Shown here: positions 17,001-24,763 of the stretch, one piece after another
How the letters are laid out: every line of letters starts with the position of its first letter
How positions within the stretch are numbered: position 1 is the first letter of the stretch
Source: Clostridium sp. D33t1_170424_F3
Lineage (GTDB): Bacteria; Bacillota; Clostridia; Oscillospirales; Acutalibacteraceae
Assembly: GCF_015667585.1 (NCBI RefSeq)
Contig: NZ_JADPEG010000021.1
Coordinates: 1 to 63,272 of the forward strand
Length of the DNA: 63,272 nucleotides
Direction: 5' to 3'
Position numbers and translations under genes: made by a program
The notes under the pieces: generated by a model
Told to the model about the DNA's origin: nothing
The model's database searches: none
Seen by the model: only the letters and a program-made list of their open reading frames with translations

Positions 17001-17776
17001 ACATTCCAGGCGTTTGATGTGATGTTATCTTGGCCACCGTCTCTTCTAAATCTTTCGATGCTTAGATGCACAGTATCAAACCGGTCAGCAGCGTCAAAAT
17101 CTTCGTCAAATGCCAGACCCCATCGGAAGCCATTTTCGATTGGCGCAGTATTAGACACATCAATATATAAATCGCTCGTCGCTCCGTAACTATCATATTG
17201 GGTACCAAGGACGGGAATTGGATAATTTTCCTTTCCGGGAATCCACAAGGTAGGGACCAGCCATCCGTCGTCATCGGACTTAATTAAATTAATATCATAG
17301 TAGATATTGGTATTGTCCAGTTGTTTGGCGGAACCTACTACGCAGCGAATATTGTCAACCTCATCCCCTTGCAGGTCAATTCTGTCATTTAGGTTGTTAA
17401 TCGTATAGATGTCATCATATCCTGTACTCCAGGCCACCTTGGCATCAGCCGGGATATCCGGATCGGTCAGAAGATCGCTGAGTTTAAACCGGCGCAGCTC
17501 CGGCGGGAGATACGCAGTCAGATCCACCTCTCCGGTCCGCTCCTCCAGGGGCAGCAGGGAGAGGCTGCTCATCAGCTCGCTTTCGCTGATGGTTTCCCTT
17601 TGCATCCAAGCGTTCGCATTCGCCGCTGTCTCTTCCACCGCTGTGGGGGCGGCGGGTTGCACGGCTTCCTCCGGGGCGGCGGCCGCCGCGATGGACAGCG
17701 TGGAAACCAGCATCACCAGGGCAAGCAGAGACGCAAGCCCCCGTTTCCATTTTCCTGTGTTTCTTTTCTTTTTCAT
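14039..17776 (-). CDS. Large secreted modular protein (1,245 aa), candidate surface adhesin of the Tad locus
   Basis: A signal peptide (residues 1-34, ending AIAAAAA) starts the protein. Residues about 35-670 are unrecognised, with beta-rich, Asp/Tyr-rich segments. Two copies of a module of about 190 residues follow (about 675-868 and 898-1085): each has a putative-Ig part (PAGVKY, LPAG, LKPNGE.YG.PKESG) and a cellulosome X2-like part (FEVEG, W.DG, DYLAEE). A Ser/Gly linker separates them. The last 135 residues are two SH3-like domains; the first (NGKHPYHL, STVYGWVDEADI) resembles the cell-wall-binding tail of clostridial phage endolysins. There is no LPXTG motif. The start overlaps the kinase gene by 4 bp, so it is translationally coupled. 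Role in adhesion or as the kinase's partner is inference. Confidence 0.75.
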   Translation of the reverse strand: MKKKRNTGKWKRGLASLLALVMLVSTLSIAAAAAPEEAVQPAAPTAVEETAANANAWMQRETISESELMSSLSLLPLEERTGEVDLTAYLPPELRRFKLSDLLTDPDIPADAKVAWSTGYDDIYTINNLNDRIDLQGDEVDNIRCVVGSAKQLDNTNIYYDINLIKSDDDGWLVPTLWIPGKENYPIPVLGTQYDSYGATSDLYIDVSNTAPIENGFRWGLAFDEDFDAADRFDTVHLSIERFRRDGGQDNITSNAWNVDMDADDAGYPYPSEFNQFSIFLFRGSELVGAETFNMNFDTMLTGIGTNNWLYDETGTDVSSSRNSTTDKNGVKTLTYTLYKEYPSSGQYYHSLSFYQEGKKNNDAVELAVVGDYADQGAALAAGAKDVKESLFSSRGYLANYGGEGLTFSIFAGGKVFHVVIRAEDGDESTESPEPVERPGSRDTYFRVQGSREVGDYYVVPYEDDTYYYNGFQTVLVLDEDADLSALAPEFYTGREVKMYAGTPAVEQRSGVSVQNFAEGPVQYSASSGDKENVKNYWVTFVKKDFSGPKLYVNGINGPQGARRELFLNGFHGRVHDIFIANVGSAPLTGLSATLTDAQHVRLDDYWTVGGEGNNTLAAFDTLEIPDGTHGELPNVAKVRIIPNGEGEISGTLTIYAEGQELVDIELTGIAGDPTITTTEIPAGVKYVPYGTMLQTNNMYDWNKVTFTQWSGRLPAGVVLKPNGEIYGTPKESGSFTFEVKMSSSTYYFSEAYATFTLVVKENTNTNVNAATDEGYMITERVPDRMTSYTDEVFEIEGVLAEFMDFWLDGEKMEKDADYLAEEGSTKITIYGKTFQKAGSGTHTIAAEFRVDGDINKALKRAAQNYTAGRQSSGGGSTSSRSPSSQGAGTAVVGSAVPAVAVPAGVKYIPYSAKIQAGNANAGSPVTFVKQSGNLPAGLELKPNGELYGVPKESGKFTFQVKMSGASAAAAYANLTLEIRENTNENVNAAVDAGHAVTRRIPDRTSYAGEIFEVEGALSECMGLWLDGQKLEKNVDYLAEESVAKFTIYSNVFQRAGAGVHTLAAEFRANGDVNQALKKTAQNYVMGGSTDSSVEQPQGEPPVQGNPAVEIRVGDTVSFTGAKHYANANASSAASCKPGQAVVTQIYNGKHPYHLVAVAGGGSTVYGWVDEADILKQYAEVNGKIAKGAKVTVKNGAKTYTGGSLAAFVYRDTYTVMTVSGDRVVIGKNGVVTAAVNSGDLTVVG

Positions 17777-20631
17777 TTTCTTTCCTCCTGCTTATTTGAT
17801 TTTGCAAGGGTTTTGAGCTCCTGCAAGGAATAAATGCGGCTTTGCCGCAGATTACCCAAATCATCGTCAAAGACCAGCGTTTCCCCCACAACGTCGCACA
17901 GGCCGGGCAGATACGCCAGCGTCTCAAATTCCCGGTTCAGAAGAAGCCCGTAGCGTTCCCCCTGACCGGAAAGGTATTGGGTTACAATATACTCCCCCGT
18001 CTCCGTAACATAGGTGAGATAGGAGTCTTTTTCCAGTTCCTTATAGAGTTTTCCTGTGCGTTTGTCATAGACAACAGGCGTTTCGTGGAGGGGCGCCGTA
18101 ATCTTCCACCGGGAAAGTTCAAAGTTCTCCTCCAGGCTTTTATCGGGCTTTTCCCCCCGCCGTTCCCAGAGGACGGAGCCGTCCGCGGCGGAATACGCCC
18201 GCACCGTACCGTCCTCGTAGGTAACTTCCAGACGGGACTCCCCGCCTTCCCGGCGGTATTGCTGGTCATAGACCTGCATCGCATCGGGAAAGTTTCCCTG
18301 TACGAGAAGTTCTCCCTCCCGTGAAAGGAGATAAAAACGGTCGTATTGGAACAGCATGACCGTTTTTCCGTCGGCGCTCAGGCGGGCCTCCGCATGCGGA
18401 TACGACGGATCGTAGGAAAGGAGCTGGGCCTCCGGATAGTCTTCCAGCTTCAGGACTTGTACGGTCGGAGTCTCCCGGCTGGCCAGCGCCACATAGGGCC
18501 CCGCGATTCCCAGCAGTTCACAGCCCGTTTCCCGCGTTCCCTGAACGACCATCTGGGCGGAACCGTTAAAAAGGAAGTACGCCCCGCCTGCGGCGGACGC
18601 CAGCGTATATCCATCGCCGTTCCTCACAAATTTGAGAATATCCGCGGAGGTATAAGCCAGCTCCTTTTGCTCTCCCGTGACCGGGTCAATTTGAACCAAC
18701 ACATTTTCTGACGCCACGCAAATCCCCTGCTCATCCACCTGAAGCCGGAAGGGCGTCTGCGCCGAAAATCCGCCGGTCTGCTCCATTGTCTGTGTATCCA
18801 CCACCGCAAAGATGCATTCGCTTGTATTCCATGCCGAAAAGGCAAAATACTGCTTGTAAAAACCGCCCTCAAAGTGTGTAAACGCTGATGTGTCAAAAAT
18901 CTCCGCGTCTTCGCCGCTTCCCAAATCATACAGGGACAGCCCTCCCCCTTCAAAGCTTACCGCGAGAAGGCTGCCGTCCGCATTCAGGGCCAGCAGGCTG
19001 TCCTCCGGGTCCGCCAAAACACCGCCGCCGGGCAGGACGCTTTGGCTCCGCCCGCCGAATTCGACCGTCCGCACCGCGGCTCCGGTCGTCGTATCGTACA
19101 CAGTTGCGTGAGATTCTGCGCCGTACACCCCGGCCGCCCGGCCCTGATCCGCGGAAAGAGCCAGACGGGTAGCCGGCTGGCCGCGCCACAGCGGCGTTCC
19201 CGCGCCTGCATCGTAGGCGGACAGGCCGTTTTCCCCCGCATAGAGAAGGGTGTCTGCATCGAGAAAACGCAGGCCGGCCGCGGCAGTGGGCTGCGCGGGC
19301 AGATCAGCCAGCTGTTCCCCCGTTTCGGTATCCAGAATCATGATATGGTAGGCATAGAGCGCCGACAGCCTGCTTCCATCCGGCGAAAGCGCCAGCTTCA
19401 GCGCCTCCGAGGGCAATTCCAGCGTCAGATGGGGTTTCAGGCCGTCCGAAAGATCATAAACTCCCAACGCGTCCGTCAGGGCCTTCTGGGCCTGCGGAAT
19501 ATCCCCGGCGGAAAAAATAGTCCTTTCCTCCGGCATCGCCGCAAGCGCATAGCGCACCGCCCCCTGCACGTCCCCATCCCGCAACGCGTTTTGGGCGTAC
19601 TCCGCCAGCACGTATGCGCTTTGCCGCTGTTCCATCTGTTTCAGTCCGGTAAAGGCGGCTCCGCCGCCCAGCAGAAAAAGCCCGGCCAGAAGCCCCGCAA
19701 CCACACGGATGCGCCGCCGGCGCCGCTTTGTCCTGGGATCGTCTTCCCACAGATGTTCCAGCGCATACCGCATTTCTTCCGCGGTCTGATAGCGGCGCGC
19801 CGGGTCCGGCTCCATGGCCTTTTGAATGATCGCGATCACCGCGGGGCTGAACGTCCCGGGAGAAAGCGGGATCACCTCTTTGGCGTTTCGAGCCGGACGA
19901 ACCCCGCTGAGCAGGTGGTACAGCGTTGCGCCCAGGCCGTAAATATCGGAGCGGACGTCCACATGCACCGGATGATTCCGCATACTGGAACCGGCTTCGC
20001 TCTGGCTGCTTTCCCCCGGCAGTACCGTTTCCACGTTGGAGGCAATTTTTGTGCGGGGATCTTCATCCGCCTTCCCATCGCTTTGCGCGTAATCGATCCC
20101 ATAGTGCTCCGGGGACGCATATCCGGCGCTTTTGCCCACCTGCACCGCTCCCTCTTCCCCAAGGGCCAGGGCGATATTGAAGTCGATCAGGCAGATGTCC
20201 CCCTGCGGGGTGAGCATGATATTGGACGGCTTGATGTCCCCGTGGAGGATGCCATAGGGCGGCCTGCTGTGAAGATAGCACAAGGCGTCCAGCAGCTCTC
20301 GCGCCCACTTGATCATCTGGGGCTGGGAGAACCGCTCCCCCCGGCTCAGGGGCTTGTCCAGGCTCTCGCCCTCTATGTAGTCCATCACCGTGTAGACGGC
20401 GCCGTTCTCCGCCACAAAATCATAGACCCGTGGGATATAGGTATTGCTTAAATTCTTCAGCGCGTCGACTTCCCGGCGAAGCGCCTCCGGCTTTGCGGAC
20501 AGAGTGCGCTTGTCCGCCTTGAGGACCACCCATTTTCCCAACCGCAGATGCTTTGCGAGATAGACGTACCCGCCGCCGCCGGAACCAATTTCCTTTACAA
20601 TTTCATATACGCCCGCAATGATCCGGGGCAT
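17773..20631 (-). CDS. Transmembrane Ser/Thr protein kinase with beta-propeller-like outer domain
   Basis: Residues 1-300 are a Hanks-type kinase: glycine loop GSGGGGYVYLAKH (16-28), Lys38, catalytic HGDIKPSN (130-137), metal site DFN (150-152) and ASPEHYG near 172. HGD replaces HRD, and DFN replaces DFG. An acidic insert (about 181-225) splits the region after the activation segment. One membrane helix follows (about 308-328), preceded by a run of arginines, then about 600 residues of repeated beta-strand units with WD40/PQQ-like spacing (LALSPDGSRLSALYAYHIMI, LSADGKTVMLF). It probably senses an outside cue and phosphorylates pilus or FHA partners. Encoded between the 52-aa membrane protein gene and the 1,245-aa protein gene. 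Confidence 0.85.
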   Translation of the reverse strand: MPRIIAGVYEIVKEIGSGGGGYVYLAKHLRLGKWVVLKADKRTLSAKPEALRREVDALKNLSNTYIPRVYDFVAENGAVYTVMDYIEGESLDKPLSRGERFSQPQMIKWARELLDALCYLHSRPPYGILHGDIKPSNIMLTPQGDICLIDFNIALALGEEGAVQVGKSAGYASPEHYGIDYAQSDGKADEDPRTKIASNVETVLPGESSQSEAGSSMRNHPVHVDVRSDIYGLGATLYHLLSGVRPARNAKEVIPLSPGTFSPAVIAIIQKAMEPDPARRYQTAEEMRYALEHLWEDDPRTKRRRRRIRVVAGLLAGLFLLGGGAAFTGLKQMEQRQSAYVLAEYAQNALRDGDVQGAVRYALAAMPEERTIFSAGDIPQAQKALTDALGVYDLSDGLKPHLTLELPSEALKLALSPDGSRLSALYAYHIMILDTETGEQLADLPAQPTAAAGLRFLDADTLLYAGENGLSAYDAGAGTPLWRGQPATRLALSADQGRAAGVYGAESHATVYDTTTGAAVRTVEFGGRSQSVLPGGGVLADPEDSLLALNADGSLLAVSFEGGGLSLYDLGSGEDAEIFDTSAFTHFEGGFYKQYFAFSAWNTSECIFAVVDTQTMEQTGGFSAQTPFRLQVDEQGICVASENVLVQIDPVTGEQKELAYTSADILKFVRNGDGYTLASAAGGAYFLFNGSAQMVVQGTRETGCELLGIAGPYVALASRETPTVQVLKLEDYPEAQLLSYDPSYPHAEARLSADGKTVMLFQYDRFYLLSREGELLVQGNFPDAMQVYDQQYRREGGESRLEVTYEDGTVRAYSAADGSVLWERRGEKPDKSLEENFELSRWKITAPLHETPVVYDKRTGKLYKELEKDSYLTYVTETGEYIVTQYLSGQGERYGLLLNREFETLAYLPGLCDVVGETLVFDDDLGNLRQSRIYSLQELKTLAKSNKQEERK

Positions 20632-20649
20632 AGGCTTCCCTCCCTGGCG

Positions 20650-20808
20650 TCAACGCCGTTTCTTTCCAAATTCTTCTTCCAGACGTTCCGCCAACCGCTT
20701 TCCGGAGCGATGAAAGAGCAGGACCGCCGCCACAGCAGCGGCGGCAGCCGCGCCCATGGCCGCAAGCCCTCCGTAAAAAAGGATTTCACTGACTGCCGCT
20801 TCCAACAT
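20650..20808 (-). CDS. 52-aa membrane micro-protein in the pilus operon
   Basis: Starts at ATG 20808 with AAAGGAGG 7 bp upstream and ends 18 bp before the kinase start. The product is MLEAAVSEILFYGGLAAMGA followed by an alanine/valine-rich membrane helix, then a highly charged tail (RSGKRLAERLEEEFGKKRR). The layout, one helix with a basic/acidic amphipathic tail, suits a small inner-membrane partner of the kinase or of the pilus platform. No family recognised. Confidence 0.75.
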   Translation of the reverse strand: MLEAAVSEILFYGGLAAMGAAAAAAVAAVLLFHRSGKRLAERLEEEFGKKRR

Positions 20809-20823
20809 GAGACGCCTCCTTTT

Positions 20824-22140
20824 TCACTCTTCCCAGAGATAATCCGCGCCGCCGGTGCCAAAGGATATTTTTACGTTTCTCCGCAGCCGATAAGGCAGAT
20901 TCGGCTGAAGCGGCCTGCCATCCACAAAGGTGCCTGCGCGGGAGGCCATATCCGTAATGGTATAGCCGTCCGCATCCCGTTCGATGGCGGCGTGATGGCG
21001 GCGGCTGACCGCCTTGGTGTCCTCACGGAACTCAAAGCTGGATTGCTGCCGCCCGACAGAGGTATCATACCGGCCGATGGTAAAAACTTCCCCCACCTCG
21101 ATCTGCACCGGGATTACCGGCGGCAGGCCCGCCGCGCCCACCAGCCGCAAGCAGGTTCCAAACTCTTCCAGCTGGGTTTCATTTTCCTCAGCCGCCGGGT
21201 AAACCGCGTTCGGCTTTTTCAGTTGGGTCTCGGCGGCGGCCGGCGACGGTCGAACCGCTGCCGGGGGAACGTAAACCGGCAGGTCGGGCCAGGGTTTCTT
21301 CCCGGGTTCCCCTTTGGATATGCCGGACGGCTTCCCTACTGGAGACGTTTTTTGTTCCAAATCCTTTTTTTCCTTGCCCTTTTTTCGGACAGCCTTCTCC
21401 CCCTTGCCGCCAAACAGAGAAAAGCCGCCCTTTTTCTTCTCTTTTGCTTTTCCGGGGAAATCGATAAAAATGTCTCCGTCCCGGACGGGGACAGGTGCTG
21501 GGAGCGGGGCTTTGGGCGGCGGAACCGTCTCCTGCTTTTCCTGCTTGACCGCCGGCAACGGCGGCGGGGGCGGATAAAGCGCATCCACCGGCGCGGGCAT
21601 TGCAGGCGTCTGGGTCTTATGCAGCGCTTCCAGAAAGGTTCTCGGCTGAAAATCCTTCATCAGCATGCGAAAGATCATGTTCTCCAGTTCCGGGGAACTC
21701 ACGCTGTTTTTGTCCGCCACCTGCATCGCCATATTTTTCAGCTGGTCGCGGCTGGAAAAATCCGGCCGGGAAGGGATATAAAGGTAACTGATCCGTCCCT
21801 GTTTATCCTGATAGAGGTATTCCGGTTCCAGCACAAAGGAAAGCGGCTTGAGGAACCACTCGCCGCAGTCCAGCAGGGGCCGAAGCAGACCTTCCCAAAG
21901 GCGGATGTACTCCTCCGGCGTCTTTGCGCCGTAAAAATAGCGCAGTTTGCTCCGTTCTCCAAGCTGGTAGGCCAGCTCCACCTGCCCGTCCACATCGCGA
22001 TAGCGGAAGGGAACCAGGAACTCCGGCGTTTCATACTGGAGCGTATAGAGGGCTTTTCGGTCCACGTCCCGCTCCGGGATCTGAACCGTCAGCACAGTAC
22101 CGGAAAGCGAATCTTCTTTTCTCTGAATCTCATAACTCAT
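20824..22140 (-). CDS. FHA-domain protein with DUF6382-like N-terminus
   Basis: A 438-aa protein. The first 170 residues (VLTVQIPERDVDRKAL, then EWFLKPLSFVLEPEYLY) match the DUF6382 domain found before FHA domains in Clostridia. A Pro/Lys-rich low-complexity linker (about 190-320) follows. The C-terminal FHA domain (about 350-438) has IGRYDTS, SRRHHAAIERD and AGTFVDGRPL. FHA domains bind phosphothreonine, so this is the natural reader of the Ser/Thr kinase two genes downstream. The start overlaps the WG-repeat gene by 4 bp. Confidence 0.88.
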   Translation of the reverse strand: MSYEIQRKEDSLSGTVLTVQIPERDVDRKALYTLQYETPEFLVPFRYRDVDGQVELAYQLGERSKLRYFYGAKTPEEYIRLWEGLLRPLLDCGEWFLKPLSFVLEPEYLYQDKQGRISYLYIPSRPDFSSRDQLKNMAMQVADKNSVSSPELENMIFRMLMKDFQPRTFLEALHKTQTPAMPAPVDALYPPPPPLPAVKQEKQETVPPPKAPLPAPVPVRDGDIFIDFPGKAKEKKKGGFSLFGGKGEKAVRKKGKEKKDLEQKTSPVGKPSGISKGEPGKKPWPDLPVYVPPAAVRPSPAAAETQLKKPNAVYPAAEENETQLEEFGTCLRLVGAAGLPPVIPVQIEVGEVFTIGRYDTSVGRQQSSFEFREDTKAVSRRHHAAIERDADGYTITDMASRAGTFVDGRPLQPNLPYRLRRNVKISFGTGGADYLWEE

Positions 22141-23435
22141 AGCGTCTCCTCCAAAAGGGTGATGAATTCCCAGCCGTCCGCCGTGCGCACCGGCGCGCTG
22201 CCGCCATAAAAACTTTTTGCCTGCGAAAAGAACGGTTCAATGACCACCTTTCCCGAAAGGCTGACATATCCCCAGTCCTGCCCAATCTGGACGGCGGCCA
22301 GATGTTCTCCAAAGGAAAGCGCGTCGTCAAACTGAAAATCAATCGTTACATTCCCGTTAGCGTCAATAAACCCCCAGCGGTCCTCCCGTTTTACCGCCGC
22401 GTACCCGTCGGCAAAAGGCCGGGCGTCCTGGTAGGGCTCCCCCACCTTCTGCCCGTCCGCCAGCAGAAAGACTTCGTCCCCTGTCCGCGCGAAGACCGCC
22501 GACTGGCCATAGCACCGGCCGAGCTCGTCAAGGATGATTTCGTCGTACTCCGGCGGAATATACCACTCTCCCGACTGGTCGATCACGCCCCAGCGCCCGC
22601 CCTGCCGGGCGGCGGCATAACCGCCGGCGTAAGTGCCCAGCGCCTCATAGGACGCCGCCCCGATATGGAATTCGCCGTCCGCATTGTGCCAGCCGTCCTC
22701 CAGAAGCAGGGAGGTGCGGCCTTCGCTGTAATTTCCAAAATCAGAAGCGTCTGCGTGAAGAAGGGCCACCCTGTTGTCGTCCATGTCCACCGCGGAGATC
22801 ACGCCGCCTTTTTTGACCAGCACCTGCCCGTTGCTGTACGTGCTGACCTTGTCATAGACGCAGGGGATCACCAGCCCGCCGTCGGCCCGCGCAAGGCCCC
22901 ATGCGCCCTCTTTCCTGACCTGGATGGCCCCGTTCGCGGCGGTGGAGACATCCTCATAAATCGTGCGGCCGAACGTGTAGTCATACCGATTTTCCTCGTA
23001 CAGCGCGTTCAGCCCCTCGTCTCCCGTCTTTTGAACGCCCGTCCGCAAAACCTGCAAGGCCTCTTCCCTATCGGGAAGCGCCAGATAATATTGGGCCGCC
23101 TCCATGAAGACCTCCGGCCCCGCGTCCTCGCGGGCCATCTGTTGGTTCAGAAGATCGGTGTATTTCTTCCGGTAGCCCTGCCGGTCCGCAAAATCCAGAT
23201 ACACCTTTTTTAACGTCTCTTCGCATTCCGCCGTGCGTTCCCCGGAATACCCCACAGCTTCCTCCAACAGCGGTACCGCGCGGATATAGATTTCATCCTC
23301 CATATAAGCCGCTGCCTGCGCCATCAGTTCCGTCTGCTTCTGTGTATCGCTCTTTGCCTGAAAAGCCATTGTCCAGGAGACGAAGAGCAGCAGCACACAG
23401 CCCGCCGCCAGTAAAATCCGTTCCCCACGCTTCAC
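22137..23435 (-). CDS. Membrane-anchored WG-repeat protein
   Basis: One N-terminal membrane helix (about residues 8-26) is followed by an alpha-helical, TPR-like part (about 35-145: AQAAAYMEDEIYIRAVPLLE, ALQVLRTGVQK). Repeats with a W-G core follow (GAWGLARADGGLVIPCVYD, GRWGVIDQSGEWYIPPEYDE, DRWGFIDANGNVTIDFQFDD, DWGYVSLSGKVVIEPFF). WG repeats form beta-propeller-like scaffolds of unknown ligand. The GTG at 23435 is favoured over the TTG one codon earlier by spacing to AAGGAGGG. Likely part of the pilus signalling group with the FHA protein and kinase. Confidence 0.8.
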   Translation of the reverse strand: MKRGERILLAAGCVLLLFVSWTMAFQAKSDTQKQTELMAQAAAYMEDEIYIRAVPLLEEAVGYSGERTAECEETLKKVYLDFADRQGYRKKYTDLLNQQMAREDAGPEVFMEAAQYYLALPDREEALQVLRTGVQKTGDEGLNALYEENRYDYTFGRTIYEDVSTAANGAIQVRKEGAWGLARADGGLVIPCVYDKVSTYSNGQVLVKKGGVISAVDMDDNRVALLHADASDFGNYSEGRTSLLLEDGWHNADGEFHIGAASYEALGTYAGGYAAARQGGRWGVIDQSGEWYIPPEYDEIILDELGRCYGQSAVFARTGDEVFLLADGQKVGEPYQDARPFADGYAAVKREDRWGFIDANGNVTIDFQFDDALSFGEHLAAVQIGQDWGYVSLSGKVVIEPFFSQAKSFYGGSAPVRTADGWEFITLLEETL

Positions 23436-23447
23436 CAAGCTCCCTCC

Positions 23448-23993
23448 TTATCGGAAAAATGTTGTCAACAGGATTCCTATATACAAAAATGGGATCAGGG
23501 GCATCGTCCCCTTGCGATCCATCCGCCCGGCAAGAACCAGACCCAGCCCAATGACCGCAGACAGCACCGAGCCCGCCAGCATGGTGGGAAGAACCCCCTG
23601 TACCCCCAGATAGAGCCCTGCGACGGCCATGAATTTCACGTCCCCGCCGCCCAGGCCATGGCGGCTCATCAGATAGACGGTAAGGAATACCGCTCCGCCC
23701 AGCAGGGCTCCCAGAACGCCGCTCAGCAAAACGGGCAGCGTTTTTTCGATTTGCCAGAAGAGCTGGGGCGTCATGGCCAGCATCCACCCGCCCAGCATCA
23801 CCAGCACCAGCCGGTTGGGCACCAGCTTGTTCTTGGCGTCTCCCAGCGCGGCCGCATATCCAAAGGCCAGGAGCATCTCCCGCAGCAGCAGGGAAAACCG
23901 GTCCAGATCTTCAAAACGGACCAGCCACAACAATGCCATCAGGATGGGCAGGGCCGCCCAGACCGCCGCTTTTTTCCAGTTTAACCGCTTCAT
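23448..23993 (-). CDS. tadV: Prepilin peptidase (TadV/CpaA type, A24 family)
   Basis: A 181-aa integral membrane protein with about five or six helices. The two catalytic aspartates of the family are visible: one in GDAKNKLVPN after the second helix, one in the GLGGGDVKFM motif. It cleaves the leader of Flp-type prepilins. The start ATG overlaps the stop of the preceding gene (ATGA), with GGGGAAGGG upstream. Confidence 0.9.
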   Translation of the reverse strand: MKRLNWKKAAVWAALPILMALLWLVRFEDLDRFSLLLREMLLAFGYAAALGDAKNKLVPNRLVLVMLGGWMLAMTPQLFWQIEKTLPVLLSGVLGALLGGAVFLTVYLMSRHGLGGGDVKFMAVAGLYLGVQGVLPTMLAGSVLSAVIGLGLVLAGRMDRKGTMPLIPFLYIGILLTTFFR

Positions 23994-24760
23994 CTTTGGT
24001 ACCCTTCCCCGTCGCCGCCCAGCCACGCCTTTGTCTTCACCGTCTGGCTGATCTTCAGCTTGGGTTCAAAGGGCAGAGGAAGCGCGCCGAACGTATAATC
24101 GATCTCATAGTTGACCGTGAGCCAGACGTCCCCGTTGCTGTCCATCAGCGTGCTGTGGCGCGCGCCCGCCTGCAAGCCGGCGCCGCCGTCCGGGTTCTTC
24201 AGCACGGCAGAGGGGTCGAAGCTGTAAAATTCCAGCCCTTTCAGACCGCCGGACACATGAAAGGCTTTCAGGTAGTCGTCTCCCGACTGGCTGCCGTTGT
24301 CCAGATAGCGGCCCACCAGCGGCCGGATCAGGGCGGAAAAAGCCGCGTCTCCCATCTCCTTCAGGCCGTAATTCAGCATCAGCTGAATCGTCTGTTTGGG
24401 GCTCTGGGCCGCGTTTTCCACCCAGTCCTTCACCTGAACCGCCGTGTTTTTCCCCGCCGTCTGATTCTCAGACAGGCTTTTGAGCCCGTCCAATAGTTCG
24501 TTGATGTTCTTGCTGATCTGGCCGCTGTTTACCTGTTCGGCCTTTTCCGCGTTGTTTTTGATGCTTTCGGCCATCCCCGTCACCTCCAGCGTATAGCTGT
24601 AGAGGGAAACCGTTTCCGCCGCCTGGGTCAGCGCGTAATGGATGCGGGACTGCACCGTTACAATGTTCACCAGGCTCAGAATAGAGACCATCAACAGCAC
24701 CAGCAGCATGAAAGCCGTGGCCGTCTCCACCACGATGTATCCCTTTTCGTCCTCCTTCAT
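23990..24760 (-). CDS. Pseudopilin-like protein (TadE/F-like)
   Basis: A 256-aa protein with a short basic/acidic N-terminus, then a hydrophobic helix that begins after GYIVVETATAF. This is the GxxxxE-type junction of TadE/TadF pseudopilins. The rest is soluble and coiled-coil-like (about 60-110), then beta-rich. It is probably cleaved by the adjacent peptidase and built into the pilus base or tip. It starts 3 bp after the DUF5702 gene. Confidence 0.7.
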   Translation of the reverse strand: MKEDEKGYIVVETATAFMLLVLLMVSILSLVNIVTVQSRIHYALTQAAETVSLYSYTLEVTGMAESIKNNAEKAEQVNSGQISKNINELLDGLKSLSENQTAGKNTAVQVKDWVENAAQSPKQTIQLMLNYGLKEMGDAAFSALIRPLVGRYLDNGSQSGDDYLKAFHVSGGLKGLEFYSFDPSAVLKNPDGGAGLQAGARHSTLMDSNGDVWLTVNYEIDYTFGALPLPFEPKLKISQTVKTKAWLGGDGEGYQR

Positions 24761-24763
24761 GGT

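Noticed and set aside
20548-22209. Long plus-strand open frame (over 500 codons) opposite the FHA gene
   Set aside because: Arg/Pro-rich composition typical of an antisense shadow in GC-rich DNA, no ribosome site, and the minus strand has clear FHA and kinase genes.
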